A stretch of 64,000 nt of DNA from Pseudoflavonifractor sp. AF19-9AC (GTDB lineage Bacteria; Bacillota; Clostridia; Oscillospirales; Oscillospiraceae), in NCBI RefSeq assembly GCF_003478995.1, contig NZ_QUGI01000005.1, forward strand, positions 1-64,000. Reading direction: 5' to 3'. Under the pieces are notes generated by a model, which was given only the letters and a program-made list of their open reading frames with translations, was not told the origin of the DNA and searched no databases. The translations under genes were made by a program, and so were the position numbers. Of this stretch, positions 1-6,916 are shown in pieces; the stretch's first letter is position 1; each line of letters opens with the position of its first letter.

Positions 1-924
1 GCCGGCATCTCCACCAAGGTGGCCGCCGGCCTTCTGGCCGGGGTCATTGCGGTGGGCGGAGCCACAGCCGGGATCACCACTCTGATGAACCGGGAGGAGG
101 CCGCTCCGCCCCCTGTGGTGGAGGTGGTGGACCCCCAGCCGGACCTCCAGCCCCTTCCGGAGGTGGTGGAACCGGAACCCGAGCCGGAGCCCGAGCCTGA
201 GCAGGAGCCGGAACCCGAACCGACCACAGAGCCGGAGCCGGAACCGGAGCCTGAACCCGAGCCCGAACCGGAACCAGAACCGGAGGCGACACCCTTCGCG
301 GTGGCCCGGGGGCTGAGCATCGGCTCTCCCGCCACCTACTCCAATCTGCCCGCCCTCACGTTGAGCAATGACCCGGAGGTGACGGCCCTGCCCTCCACCT
401 GCACCGTCGCCGCGCCTTCCGTTTCCACCAGCGGGCCGGACGGGGAGGGCTATGTGACCCACACCATCCGCTACAATGTGACCACCAAGTGCCACATGGC
501 CACCACCAAGGCCGAGCCCTCCACCGCCCCCTATGTAATCTGGTTTGAGGGCTACAGCCTCTGTGACTACTACACCGGCACTACCTACTTTACGCCCCAT
601 CTGGACGGGGCCGAAGGACCGGCCAGCGACAGCGCCTCCGTCACCGGGGAGCATGACGGGAAGAGCTTTACCATCACCGGCAAGGCCAGCTCCCAGAAGC
701 TGGCCGACGCCGGCAGCAACTGGGTGGAGAGCGAGAACCCGGACTACACCTATGAAATTCACTCTGACCTGGTGTATCAGATCACCCTGACCGTCCGCGC
801 CCCGGCGGACTACGACGGGCTGATGCTGGGCCTCAATGTGGTGGACCAGCCCACCGCAACGGATGCAAAGCTGAATCTCTCCACCGCCAATCTGTCCCAC
901 TATCGGTTTGTCCGCATTGGCTGA
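1..924 (+). CDS. EP-repeat membrane-anchored surface protein, 5' end outside window
   Basis: The reading frame is open from the first base, so the true start lies upstream; a GTG at 19 could start translation but has no visible ribosome site and sits inside a hydrophobic stretch. The visible part begins with a probable membrane segment (about residues 6-30), then a Pro/Glu-rich linker of alternating Glu-Pro dipeptides (about residues 57-95), then a roughly 205-residue extracellular-type domain rich in Thr, Ser, Tyr and Asp. The EP linker is of the kind that spans the Gram-positive cell wall. I do not recognise the C-terminal domain. It is followed 36 bases later by three SLH proteins in the same direction, which fits a cell-surface role. 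Function unknown. Confidence 0.6.
   Translation, partial: AGISTKVAAGLLAGVIAVGGATAGITTLMNREEAAPPPVVEVVDPQPDLQPLPEVVEPEPEPEPEPEQEPEPEPTTEPEPEPEPEPEPEPEPEPEATPFAVARGLSIGSPATYSNLPALTLSNDPEVTALPSTCTVAAPSVSTSGPDGEGYVTHTIRYNVTTKCHMATTKAEPSTAPYVIWFEGYSLCDYYTGTTYFTPHLDGAEGPASDSASVTGEHDGKSFTITGKASSQKLADAGSNWVESENPDYTYEIHSDLVYQITLTVRAPADYDGLMLGLNVVDQPTATDAKLNLSTANLSHYRFVRIG
169..285 (+). repeat. Glu-Pro codon repeat tract
   Basis: GAR-CCN codons alternate almost without break, with short QEP and TTEP interruptions. This codes the EP linker of the surface protein. Such tracts are prone to copy-number change. Confidence 0.8.
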
Positions 925-960
925 CCGGAAGCTGTGTGAAATGAGAAAGGAAGATGTGTG

Positions 961-2118
961 ATGAAACAGATCAAGAAGTGTTTGGCCCTGCTGCTGACCG
1001 CGGCTCTCTGCGGGGGGCTGCTGTGCGTCTCTGCGGGAGCGGAGGCATCGGGCGACGCCGGGGGCTCCGTCATTCCGGAGGACCAGAGCCAGGGCGCGGT
1101 GCGGCAGGAGGGGGATATGGTCCATGTGGCCCTCTCCTACGGCACAGAGATTACCCTTACCTCCGCCGAGTTCGGGGGAACCGTGTCCTTCCCCGACCCC
1201 TGGTCCGGGGAGACGGTGACGCTGAAGACTATCATCGCCAAGCCGGGCTGTATCGCCTATGCCACCTCGGCCGACGGCCAGGTCCATACCGCAGAGGATG
1301 AGGGATACGCGGATATGGGCGGACCCGGCGATTACGAAAACTATGGGCGGCTGCTCTGCCATCACTACGGCGTGCAGGCCGACGGAACCCTGGCCATTGA
1401 GGGAATGAACGACTATGACCTGCTGGGCAACACCTATGCCCGCTTCGGCCTGGACGGCAATCTGTGGGGTTACAGCGTCTTTATTACCTTCTTCTACGCC
1501 GACGACGGGTGCTACTGGATCACCACCCGGGAGGCTCTGGACCTCTTTACCAGCCTCACCGGCATTGAGGAGACGGGCGCGCCGGAGAAACCCACCTTTA
1601 CCGACGTGTCTCCCGACGCCTGGTACTACACCTTCGTGGAGACGGCGGCAAAGAAGGGCCTGTTCGCCGGGGCCGGAGACGGCACCTTCGCCCCCGAGGC
1701 CAATATGACCTACGCGGAGTTTCTCACCGTCCTCAGCCAGTTCTCCGGGGAGACCCTCACCCCCGTCACCGGCGGGGCCTGGTACGACACCTATGTGCAG
1801 TGGGCCCAGCCCCTCATCCCTGAGGGTATGAAGGAGCACTTTAATCCCACCGCTCCCATCACCCGTCAGGACATGGCCGCCCTCTTTGGAAACTTCCTGG
1901 AGCGGTATGACCACCCCGGGCAGCCGGTGAACGACCAGGTCCCCAGCTTTGTGGACTCCGGTGACGTGGCAGACTACGCTGCCGAGGGTGTCACCGCGGT
2001 CTACCAGATGGGCCTTATGTTCGGTGCGGATGGCAACCGATTCCTGCCCCTGGCTACCGCCACCCGGGCCCAGGTGGCCGTCACCATGGTGCAGATGGCA
2101 CGGGTCATGGGGAAATGA
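961..2118 (+). CDS. SLH-domain exported protein, tandem paralogue 1
   Basis: A 385-residue exported protein. The ATG at 961 follows GAAAGGAAG at 8-11 bases; the GTG just before it (958) is less likely. Residues 1-30 form a signal peptide (Lys-rich start, Leu/Ala core, AGAEA end). An unrecognised domain of about 180 residues follows, which the next two genes share. The C-terminal half holds three SLH repeats, beginning near FTDVSPDAWY, GGAWYDTYVQWA and VPSFVDSGDVADYA. SLH repeats normally bind pyruvylated secondary cell-wall polymer, so the protein is probably wall-attached. The C-terminal halves of the three paralogues are nearly identical while the N-terminal domains differ. That suggests duplication with a diversifying display domain. 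Confidence 0.85.
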   Translation: MKQIKKCLALLLTAALCGGLLCVSAGAEASGDAGGSVIPEDQSQGAVRQEGDMVHVALSYGTEITLTSAEFGGTVSFPDPWSGETVTLKTIIAKPGCIAYATSADGQVHTAEDEGYADMGGPGDYENYGRLLCHHYGVQADGTLAIEGMNDYDLLGNTYARFGLDGNLWGYSVFITFFYADDGCYWITTREALDLFTSLTGIEETGAPEKPTFTDVSPDAWYYTFVETAAKKGLFAGAGDGTFAPEANMTYAEFLTVLSQFSGETLTPVTGGAWYDTYVQWAQPLIPEGMKEHFNPTAPITRQDMAALFGNFLERYDHPGQPVNDQVPSFVDSGDVADYAAEGVTAVYQMGLMFGADGNRFLPLATATRAQVAVTMVQMARVMGK

Positions 2119-2160
2119 GAGTTGAGAGCGAAGAGTTGAGAGCGAAGAGTTGAGCGTGAA
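2119..2160 (+). repeat. 14-bp tandem repeat, three copies
   Basis: Directly after the stop codon of paralogue 1, the unit GAGTTGAGAGCGAA occurs twice exactly and a third time with changes (GAGTTGAGCGTGAA). It is followed by GATAGACGGGAGG, which carries the ribosome site of the next gene. The next intergenic gap holds a two-copy version. Confidence 0.85.
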
Positions 2161-2180
2161 GATAGACGGGAGGAAAGAGC

Positions 2181-3338
2181 ATGAGAAGAACATGGTCCAG
2201 GGGGCTCAGCCTTCTCTTGTCCGCCACTCTGGTCCTGGGGCTGGGCTGCGGCACAGCGGGAGCCTATGGGGACATGCCCGGCGGGGCGGGCAGCACGTCC
2301 AGCAGCCATGAGCCGCTGGACCAGAGCCAGGGGGCCCTTACCCAGGAGTCGGGCATGGTGATCATCACCCAGCCCGACGGCACCGTCATTACCTATACCT
2401 CCGCCCACTTTGGGGGAAGGGTTTCCTTCCCGGAGCCGGGGCCCTACCCCATTGAGGAGCAGGCCGACCTGAAAACCATTATCGTGGAGCCCGGCTGCAT
2501 CGCCTATGCCATCACCCCCGATGGCAAGGTGTACGACGGGGATGAGGAATTTGCGGAACTGGGGGTGCTGGAGTTTTGCCTGTTCGGAGTAAAGAGTGAC
2601 GGCACCATTCAGCGGATTGGTTACAGCGGTGCCACGGCCATGGGCAACGTCTACGCCGGGTTTGGTGTGGATGTGGGCTACTTCCAGGAGTACAGCCTGG
2701 TGATGTGCACCTTCTACGGCGATGACAGCCGCTACTGGATGGTCACCCAGGAGGCTCTGGACCTCTTCACCAGCCTTACCGGCATTGAGGAGACGGGCGC
2801 GCCGGAGCAGCCTACCTTCAGCGATGTGTCTCCCGACGCCTGGTATTATAGCTTTGTGGAGATGGCGGCGGAGAAGGGTCTCTTTGCCGGCACCGGGGAC
2901 GGTACCTTTGCCCCCGAGGCCAGCATGACCTACGCAGAGTTTCTCACCGTGCTCAGCCAGTTTTCCGGGGAGAGCCTCACCCCCGTCACCGGCGGGGCAT
3001 GGTACGACACCTATGTGCAGTGGGCCCAGCCCCTCATCCCTGAGGGCATGAAGGAGCACTTTAACCCCACCGCCCCCATCACCCGCCAGGACATGGCCGC
3101 CCTCTTTGGAAACTTCCTGGAGCGGTATGACCATCCCGGGCAGCCGGTGAACAACCAGGTCCCCAGCTTTGTGGACACCGGTGACGTAGCGGACTACGCT
3201 GCCGACGGCGTCACGGCCGTCTACCAGATGGGCCTTATGTCCGGTGCGGACGGCAACCGCTTCCTGCCCCTGGCCACCGCCACCCGGGCGCAGGTGGCCG
3301 TCACCATGGTGCAGATGGCAAGAGTCATGGGGAAATGA
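2181..3338 (+). CDS. SLH-domain exported protein, tandem paralogue 2
   Basis: A 385-residue paralogue of its neighbours. The ATG at 2181 is preceded by GGGAGGAAAG. A signal peptide (residues 1-28) has a twin-Arg start (MRRTWSRG) but a normal Leu/Ala core. The middle domain keeps features of paralogue 1 such as GCIAYA, a DGKVY-like turn and EALDLFTSLTGIEETGAPE, but is otherwise clearly diverged. The last 170 residues are three SLH repeats almost identical to those of paralogues 1 and 3. It is probably co-transcribed with them, as only a short repeat-bearing spacer separates the genes. Probably cell-wall anchored; ligand or function of the N-terminal domain unknown. Confidence 0.85.
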   Translation: MRRTWSRGLSLLLSATLVLGLGCGTAGAYGDMPGGAGSTSSSHEPLDQSQGALTQESGMVIITQPDGTVITYTSAHFGGRVSFPEPGPYPIEEQADLKTIIVEPGCIAYAITPDGKVYDGDEEFAELGVLEFCLFGVKSDGTIQRIGYSGATAMGNVYAGFGVDVGYFQEYSLVMCTFYGDDSRYWMVTQEALDLFTSLTGIEETGAPEQPTFSDVSPDAWYYSFVEMAAEKGLFAGTGDGTFAPEASMTYAEFLTVLSQFSGESLTPVTGGAWYDTYVQWAQPLIPEGMKEHFNPTAPITRQDMAALFGNFLERYDHPGQPVNNQVPSFVDTGDVADYAADGVTAVYQMGLMSGADGNRFLPLATATRAQVAVTMVQMARVMGK

Positions 3339-3366
3339 GAGTTGAAAGCGAAGTGTTGAAAGTGAA
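3339..3366 (+). repeat. 14-bp tandem repeat, two copies
   Basis: GAGTTGAAAGCGAA then GTGTTGAAAGTGAA directly after the stop of paralogue 2, followed again by GATAGACGGGAGG. This is the same element as at 2119-2160 with one unit fewer. Confidence 0.8.
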
Positions 3367-3387
3367 GATAGACGGGAGGGAGAGAAC

Positions 3388-4542
3388 GTGAGAAAGACAT
3401 GGTCCAGGGGGCTCAGCCTCCTTTTATCTGCCGCCCTGGTCCTGGGGCTGGGCTGCGGCACGGCGGAGGCGGAGACCTTCGGAAATGGGGCAGGCGGCCG
3501 GGTCATTGACGAAAAAGAAAGCCAGGGCACCGTCGCCCAGGCCAACGGCCAGGTTACCTTTACCACGGCGGACTACGGGGTGGTGGTCACCCTCACCTCC
3601 GCCAGCCTGGGGGGTGACGTCCCCTTTACCGACCCCCACGACGGGGAGACCCAGATGCTGCACACCATCCTGGTGGAGCTGGGGTGTATCGGCTACTCCA
3701 CCACCCCGGACGGCCGGGTGTTCACTGATGACAAGCAGGTCATGGAGACCGAGGAGTACTCCGCCCTGGGGATGCTGCGGTGCCACTATTATAACGTTCA
3801 GCAGGACGGCACCATCCAGGTCGAGGGCATAAACGACAACGACCTGCTGGGCAATTCCAGCGCCCGGTTCGGGCTGGGGACGGACGAGCGGTATGACTAT
3901 GAATACAGCGTCCCCATGACTCTGTTTTACGCCGATGACGGGTGCTACTGGATCACCACCCAGGAGGCCCTGGACCTCTACTGCCAGATTACCGGTGTGG
4001 AGGTTCAGTCCGGCCCCACCTTCACTGACGTGTCCCCCGACGCCTGGTACTACACCTTTGTGGAGACGGCGGCGGAGAAGGGACTGTTCGCCGGGACCGG
4101 AGACGGTACCTTTGCCCCCGAGGCCAGCATGACCTACGCGGAGTTCCTCACCGTCCTCAGCCAGTTCTCCGGGGAGACTCTTACCCCCGTCACCGGTGGG
4201 GCCTGGTACGACACCTACGTGCAGTGGGCCCGGCCCCTCATCCCTGCGGGCATGCAGGAGCACTTTAACCCCACCGCCCCCATCACCCGTCAGGACATGG
4301 CCGCCCTCTTCGGAAACTTCCTGGAGCGGTATGACCATCCCGGGCAGCCAGTGAACAGCCAGGTGCCCAGCTTTGTGGACTCCGGTGACGTGGCAGATTA
4401 CGCCGCCGACGGCGTTACCGCCGTCTACCAGATGGGACTTATGTCCGGTGCGGACGGCAACCGATTCCTGCCCCTGGCCACCGCCACCCGGGCCCAGGTG
4501 GCCGTTACCATGGTGCAGATGGCCCGGGTCATGGGGCGCTGA
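3388..4542 (+). CDS. SLH-domain exported protein, tandem paralogue 3
   Basis: A 384-residue third paralogue. It starts at a GTG preceded by GGGAGGGAGAG. The first 28 residues closely match the signal peptide of paralogue 2. The display domain resembles paralogue 1 more than 2: both share EGxNDxDLLGN, a conserved ARFGL and FYADDGCYWIT. The GIEETGAPE linker is replaced by a shorter GVEVQSGP before the SLH region. Three SLH repeats end the protein. A strong terminator (4577-4616) closes the group, so the three genes probably form one transcript. The mixed similarity suggests recombination among the copies. Confidence 0.85.
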   Translation: MRKTWSRGLSLLLSAALVLGLGCGTAEAETFGNGAGGRVIDEKESQGTVAQANGQVTFTTADYGVVVTLTSASLGGDVPFTDPHDGETQMLHTILVELGCIGYSTTPDGRVFTDDKQVMETEEYSALGMLRCHYYNVQQDGTIQVEGINDNDLLGNSSARFGLGTDERYDYEYSVPMTLFYADDGCYWITTQEALDLYCQITGVEVQSGPTFTDVSPDAWYYTFVETAAEKGLFAGTGDGTFAPEASMTYAEFLTVLSQFSGETLTPVTGGAWYDTYVQWARPLIPAGMQEHFNPTAPITRQDMAALFGNFLERYDHPGQPVNSQVPSFVDSGDVADYAADGVTAVYQMGLMSGADGNRFLPLATATRAQVAVTMVQMARVMGR

Positions 4543-4576
4543 AGCGGCCCGGACCCATCCAAGTTCAGATGACATG

Positions 4577-4616
4577 AAGGAGCGATGCAGGCAATCCGCC
4601 TGCATCGCTCCTTTTT
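4577..4616 (+). terminator. Terminator of the SLH trio
   Basis: GGAGCGATGCAGGC pairs perfectly with GCCTGCATCGCTCC around a 5-base loop, followed by TTTTT. Confidence 0.9.
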
Positions 4617-4856
4617 ATGCCCGGACAAGGGGATTTCCCGGGGAACGCGCCTGTATTAGTTTACATAAAATGAAAAGCGTGGGCAGTTTCGGGCCAGTGG
4701 AAAAATTTTTAAAAAATCCAAAAAAATTTTGAACCCCATAAAACCGAATGAAACCCAGCCGGCACTATATGACAGAACGAGGCGCCCGGAGGCGTAAATC
4801 AAGCAGAGAGGAGGAAGTCCGCGGAGTGGAAAAACATCCGCCGCGGGCAAAGGGGT

Positions 4857-5603
4857 ATGACAAGAGGAGAGTTTCGGGAGGAATTGCGTCGGGCCAACGA
4901 TCAGGCACGAGTGGATCAAGAGCGGAAAGAGTGGTGGGAGCGGGAGCGGCAGAACAGGACCTTCTGGGACCTGAAGTCCCTGAGCGGTGTCGCCCTGATT
5001 CTCGCCCTTGTGGGCACGGTGCTGTATGTGGGATTGGTGCTGCTGGTGGGAGGATTGGTGCTGCTGTCGTGGCCCTATACCATTCGTGAGATGATCCAGG
5101 CCTATCAGGGCGGCTTCTCCATGGAGGGCCCCGCCCTCACCGTCCTTCTGGTCATCCTGGCAGGGATGCTGCTCCGGGACATCAAGGAGACCCGGGCCAC
5201 CTCCCATGCCCCCTGGAAGCGCTATATGCTGCTCTCCACCCTGGTGACCGCTCTCATCGGCCAGTGCATGTCCCTGAGCTGGGGAATGGCCACGATGGAG
5301 ACCATGCTGAGCTACGCCGCCAACGGCTTTGCCCTGAGTCTGCTGCCCGCCCTCATCCTCTACTACGTGGAGTTCAAAACCCAGGGCTATCGGCGCTTTG
5401 CCGCCATGCTGGCCGCTGAGGTCCGCTGCCGGGTCAAGGGGGAAGGCACCACCTTCCTGGTCATGGGCATTCTGGTGCTCATCCTGGCCCTGCTCATGCT
5501 GCTGGCTCGGGTGATCGGTCAGCCCGGCGCCACCTGGGAACTGGTTCTGATGCCTCTGGGCGTGGGCCTGCTCAGCCTGTACATCGCCAAGGCGGGCGAC
5601 TGA
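4857..5603 (+). CDS. Polytopic membrane protein, function unknown
   Basis: A 248-residue protein. The ATG at 4857 follows CAAAGGGGT. Residues 1-40 are charged and probably cytoplasmic and helical (many Glu, Arg, Gln). Five or six hydrophobic segments follow, near residues 42-72, 90-103, 120-140, 155-170, 196-216 and 224-244. I see no catalytic motif and recognise no transporter family. It stands alone between the SLH terminator and a gap holding a candidate small RNA. It could be a stress or envelope membrane protein, but nothing in the sequence decides this. Confidence 0.65.
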   Translation: MTRGEFREELRRANDQARVDQERKEWWERERQNRTFWDLKSLSGVALILALVGTVLYVGLVLLVGGLVLLSWPYTIREMIQAYQGGFSMEGPALTVLLVILAGMLLRDIKETRATSHAPWKRYMLLSTLVTALIGQCMSLSWGMATMETMLSYAANGFALSLLPALILYYVEFKTQGYRRFAAMLAAEVRCRVKGEGTTFLVMGILVLILALLMLLARVIGQPGATWELVLMPLGVGLLSLYIAKAGD

Positions 5604-5747
5604 CCTTCAGCCCATGGACAGAGCCATCACAGCGCCGGTTTCCCGCGCTCCCCCCGAGTTCTCCCGCCAAAACGGATATGGAGCCGGCATTTGGGGCCGA
5701 AACAGACAAAAACGGCCCGGACAGAGCCGGACCGTGGGAAAAAACCC

Positions 5748-5776
5748 TTGCACTTCCAAATATTATGCAGTACAAT
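5748..5776 (+). promoter_or_regulatory. Promoter candidate for small RNA
   Basis: TTGCAC, 17 bases, TACAAT: near-consensus SigA promoter in a gap without genes. Predicted transcript start about 5783. Confidence 0.6.
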
Positions 5777-5881
5777 GTGACCAAGGCGAATAAAAAGGGC
5801 AGGACATGAGGGACGGCCATCCCTCATGTCCCTATGCAGGAGACGAGACCTCCCACACAGCAGGATTACTGCGCCACTCCC

Positions 5882-5910
5882 ATTATAATGGTACTTTCTC
5901 CGTTTTACAA
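5882..5910 (-). promoter_or_regulatory. Promoter candidate on the opposite strand inside the small-RNA region
   Basis: Read on the minus strand: TTGTAA, 17 bases, TATAAT. A transcript from about 5875 would run through three small hairpins and reach the 5802-5831 hairpin followed by CCCTTTTTATT, giving an RNA of about 85-90 nt. This could be the real transcript or an antisense partner. Confidence 0.4.
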
Positions 5911-5945
5911 GGGGAAATGTGCAATGGGCTTTGTGTGCTGAATTA

Positions 5946-5985
5946 GGGCTGTGCAGGGATTACTATACCTGCACAGCCCTTTTGT
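5946..5985 (+). terminator. Terminator of the candidate small RNA
   Basis: GGGCTGTGCAGG pairs perfectly with CCTGCACAGCCC around a 10-base loop, followed by TTTTG. Confidence 0.8.
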
Positions 5986-6240
5986 TCGCCCCAACTGGAA
6001 TTTGCCTGGGGGATGGAATACCCATGCCCGGGCACCGTTGGGGGGCTGCACAGAGACTGTTTGGTGGATTGTACCATTTTTTTACAATGAGGATGCTCCA
6101 GAGAATTTTTTGGCATTTTGTGCCGTGCTTCTCGGAATCCTCCCCGGCTGACTGATCCGGCCGGCCCCGTCTCAGGACGGAATCTGTTATCCCCGTTGGG
6201 TCGAACTACATGATATCAAGAAAGGCAAGGTCATTCCTGT

Positions 6241-6744
6241 ATGGAAGTATCGTTCATCACCTCCTACCTCACGTTTTACTTGAAGGGGCATGTGAAGTGC
6301 GACAATAATTTTGTGAACATCTCTTGCCCCAACACCATTCTGAAGCTCATTCCCCTGGGCTCTCTGAATAAGACGTTCCCCGTGGAGCAGGTCTCCTCGG
6401 TCAACTCCAACTTCAAAGTCACGCTGGGCTCGCTGCTGTGGGGCGTACTCATCACCATTATGGGATTGGGCTCTCTGAGCTCCAGCCTCCTGCTTGCCCT
6501 GATTTTTACCGCGGTGGGCGTGCTGATGGTGCTGGGTTCGCTGCAGACGGCCGTGTACATCACCGTGGCCGGCAACGACTACCTGATCCCCATTATTTTC
6601 CTGGAAAAGGATAAGGCCGAGCAGATCTGCTCCGGCATCCAGGCCATGATCGCCAACCGCTACAGCGACACCAACGTCCGTGTCCACACCGAAAAGTCCA
6701 CCGACCGACTGGTGGATGCCATCAACAGCATGTCCCGCAAGTGA
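6241..6744 (+). CDS. Small membrane protein with PH-like fold, hypothetical
   Basis: A 167-residue protein. The ATG at 6241 has a GAAAGG about 15 bases upstream, further away than usual, so the start is not certain. Two hydrophobic segments (about residues 62-82 and 84-104) form a membrane hairpin. They interrupt a beta-rich sequence: an N-terminal KGHVKCDNNFVNIS and PVEQVSSVNSNFK, then after the membrane part VYITVAGNDYLIPIIFLEKDKAEQ and a C-terminal helix. This resembles small Bacillota proteins with a PH-like domain wrapped around two membrane helices. No enzymatic motif is visible. A terminator follows directly, so it is monocistronic. Confidence 0.6.
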   Translation: MEVSFITSYLTFYLKGHVKCDNNFVNISCPNTILKLIPLGSLNKTFPVEQVSSVNSNFKVTLGSLLWGVLITIMGLGSLSSSLLLALIFTAVGVLMVLGSLQTAVYITVAGNDYLIPIIFLEKDKAEQICSGIQAMIANRYSDTNVRVHTEKSTDRLVDAINSMSRK

Positions 6745-6758
6745 CGGGATCTGTACAA

Positions 6759-6806
6759 AGCCCGCGCTGCTGGTCACTCTTCCGCAGCGCAGGCTTTTTC
6801 TTTTTC
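6759..6806 (+). terminator. Terminator after the PH-like protein gene
   Basis: AGCCCGCGCTGC/GCAGCGCAGGCT with one mismatch, followed by TTTTTCTTTTT. Confidence 0.85.
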
Positions 6807-6916
6807 CTCCCGCCGCTTCGGGGAACCAAAAATCCTCAAAAACTTCTGAGCGAGTAAAACCGATTGCTTCTGTTTTGGCACTAAGAATCAGAATACAAAA
6901 TGGAAGGAGCATTCCT

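Larger units (their letters stand above)
5783..5985 (+). ncRNA. Candidate structured small RNA of about 200 nt (6S-like?)
   Basis: The segment runs from a near-consensus promoter to a strong terminator and holds no convincing coding frame. Visible structure: a hairpin GGACATGAGGG/CCCTCATGTCC (5802-5831); CCCATT (5878-5883) can pair with AATGGG further on, enclosing a stem-loop; CAGCA/TGCTG can close a larger unpaired bubble outside it. CCCTATGCAG (5829-5838) can pair with CTGTGCAGGG (5949-5958), which competes with the terminator stem. About 200 nt with a long irregular hairpin, an internal bubble and a terminator at its 3' end recalls Bacillota 6S RNA, but I see no sequence signature that proves it. 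A cis-acting attenuator is the alternative. A facing promoter lies inside it on the other strand. Confidence 0.35.

Noticed and set aside
2001..4605. Minus-strand frames opposite the SLH trio
   Set aside because: They mirror the repeated SLH codons and cross the tandem repeats; no ribosome sites.
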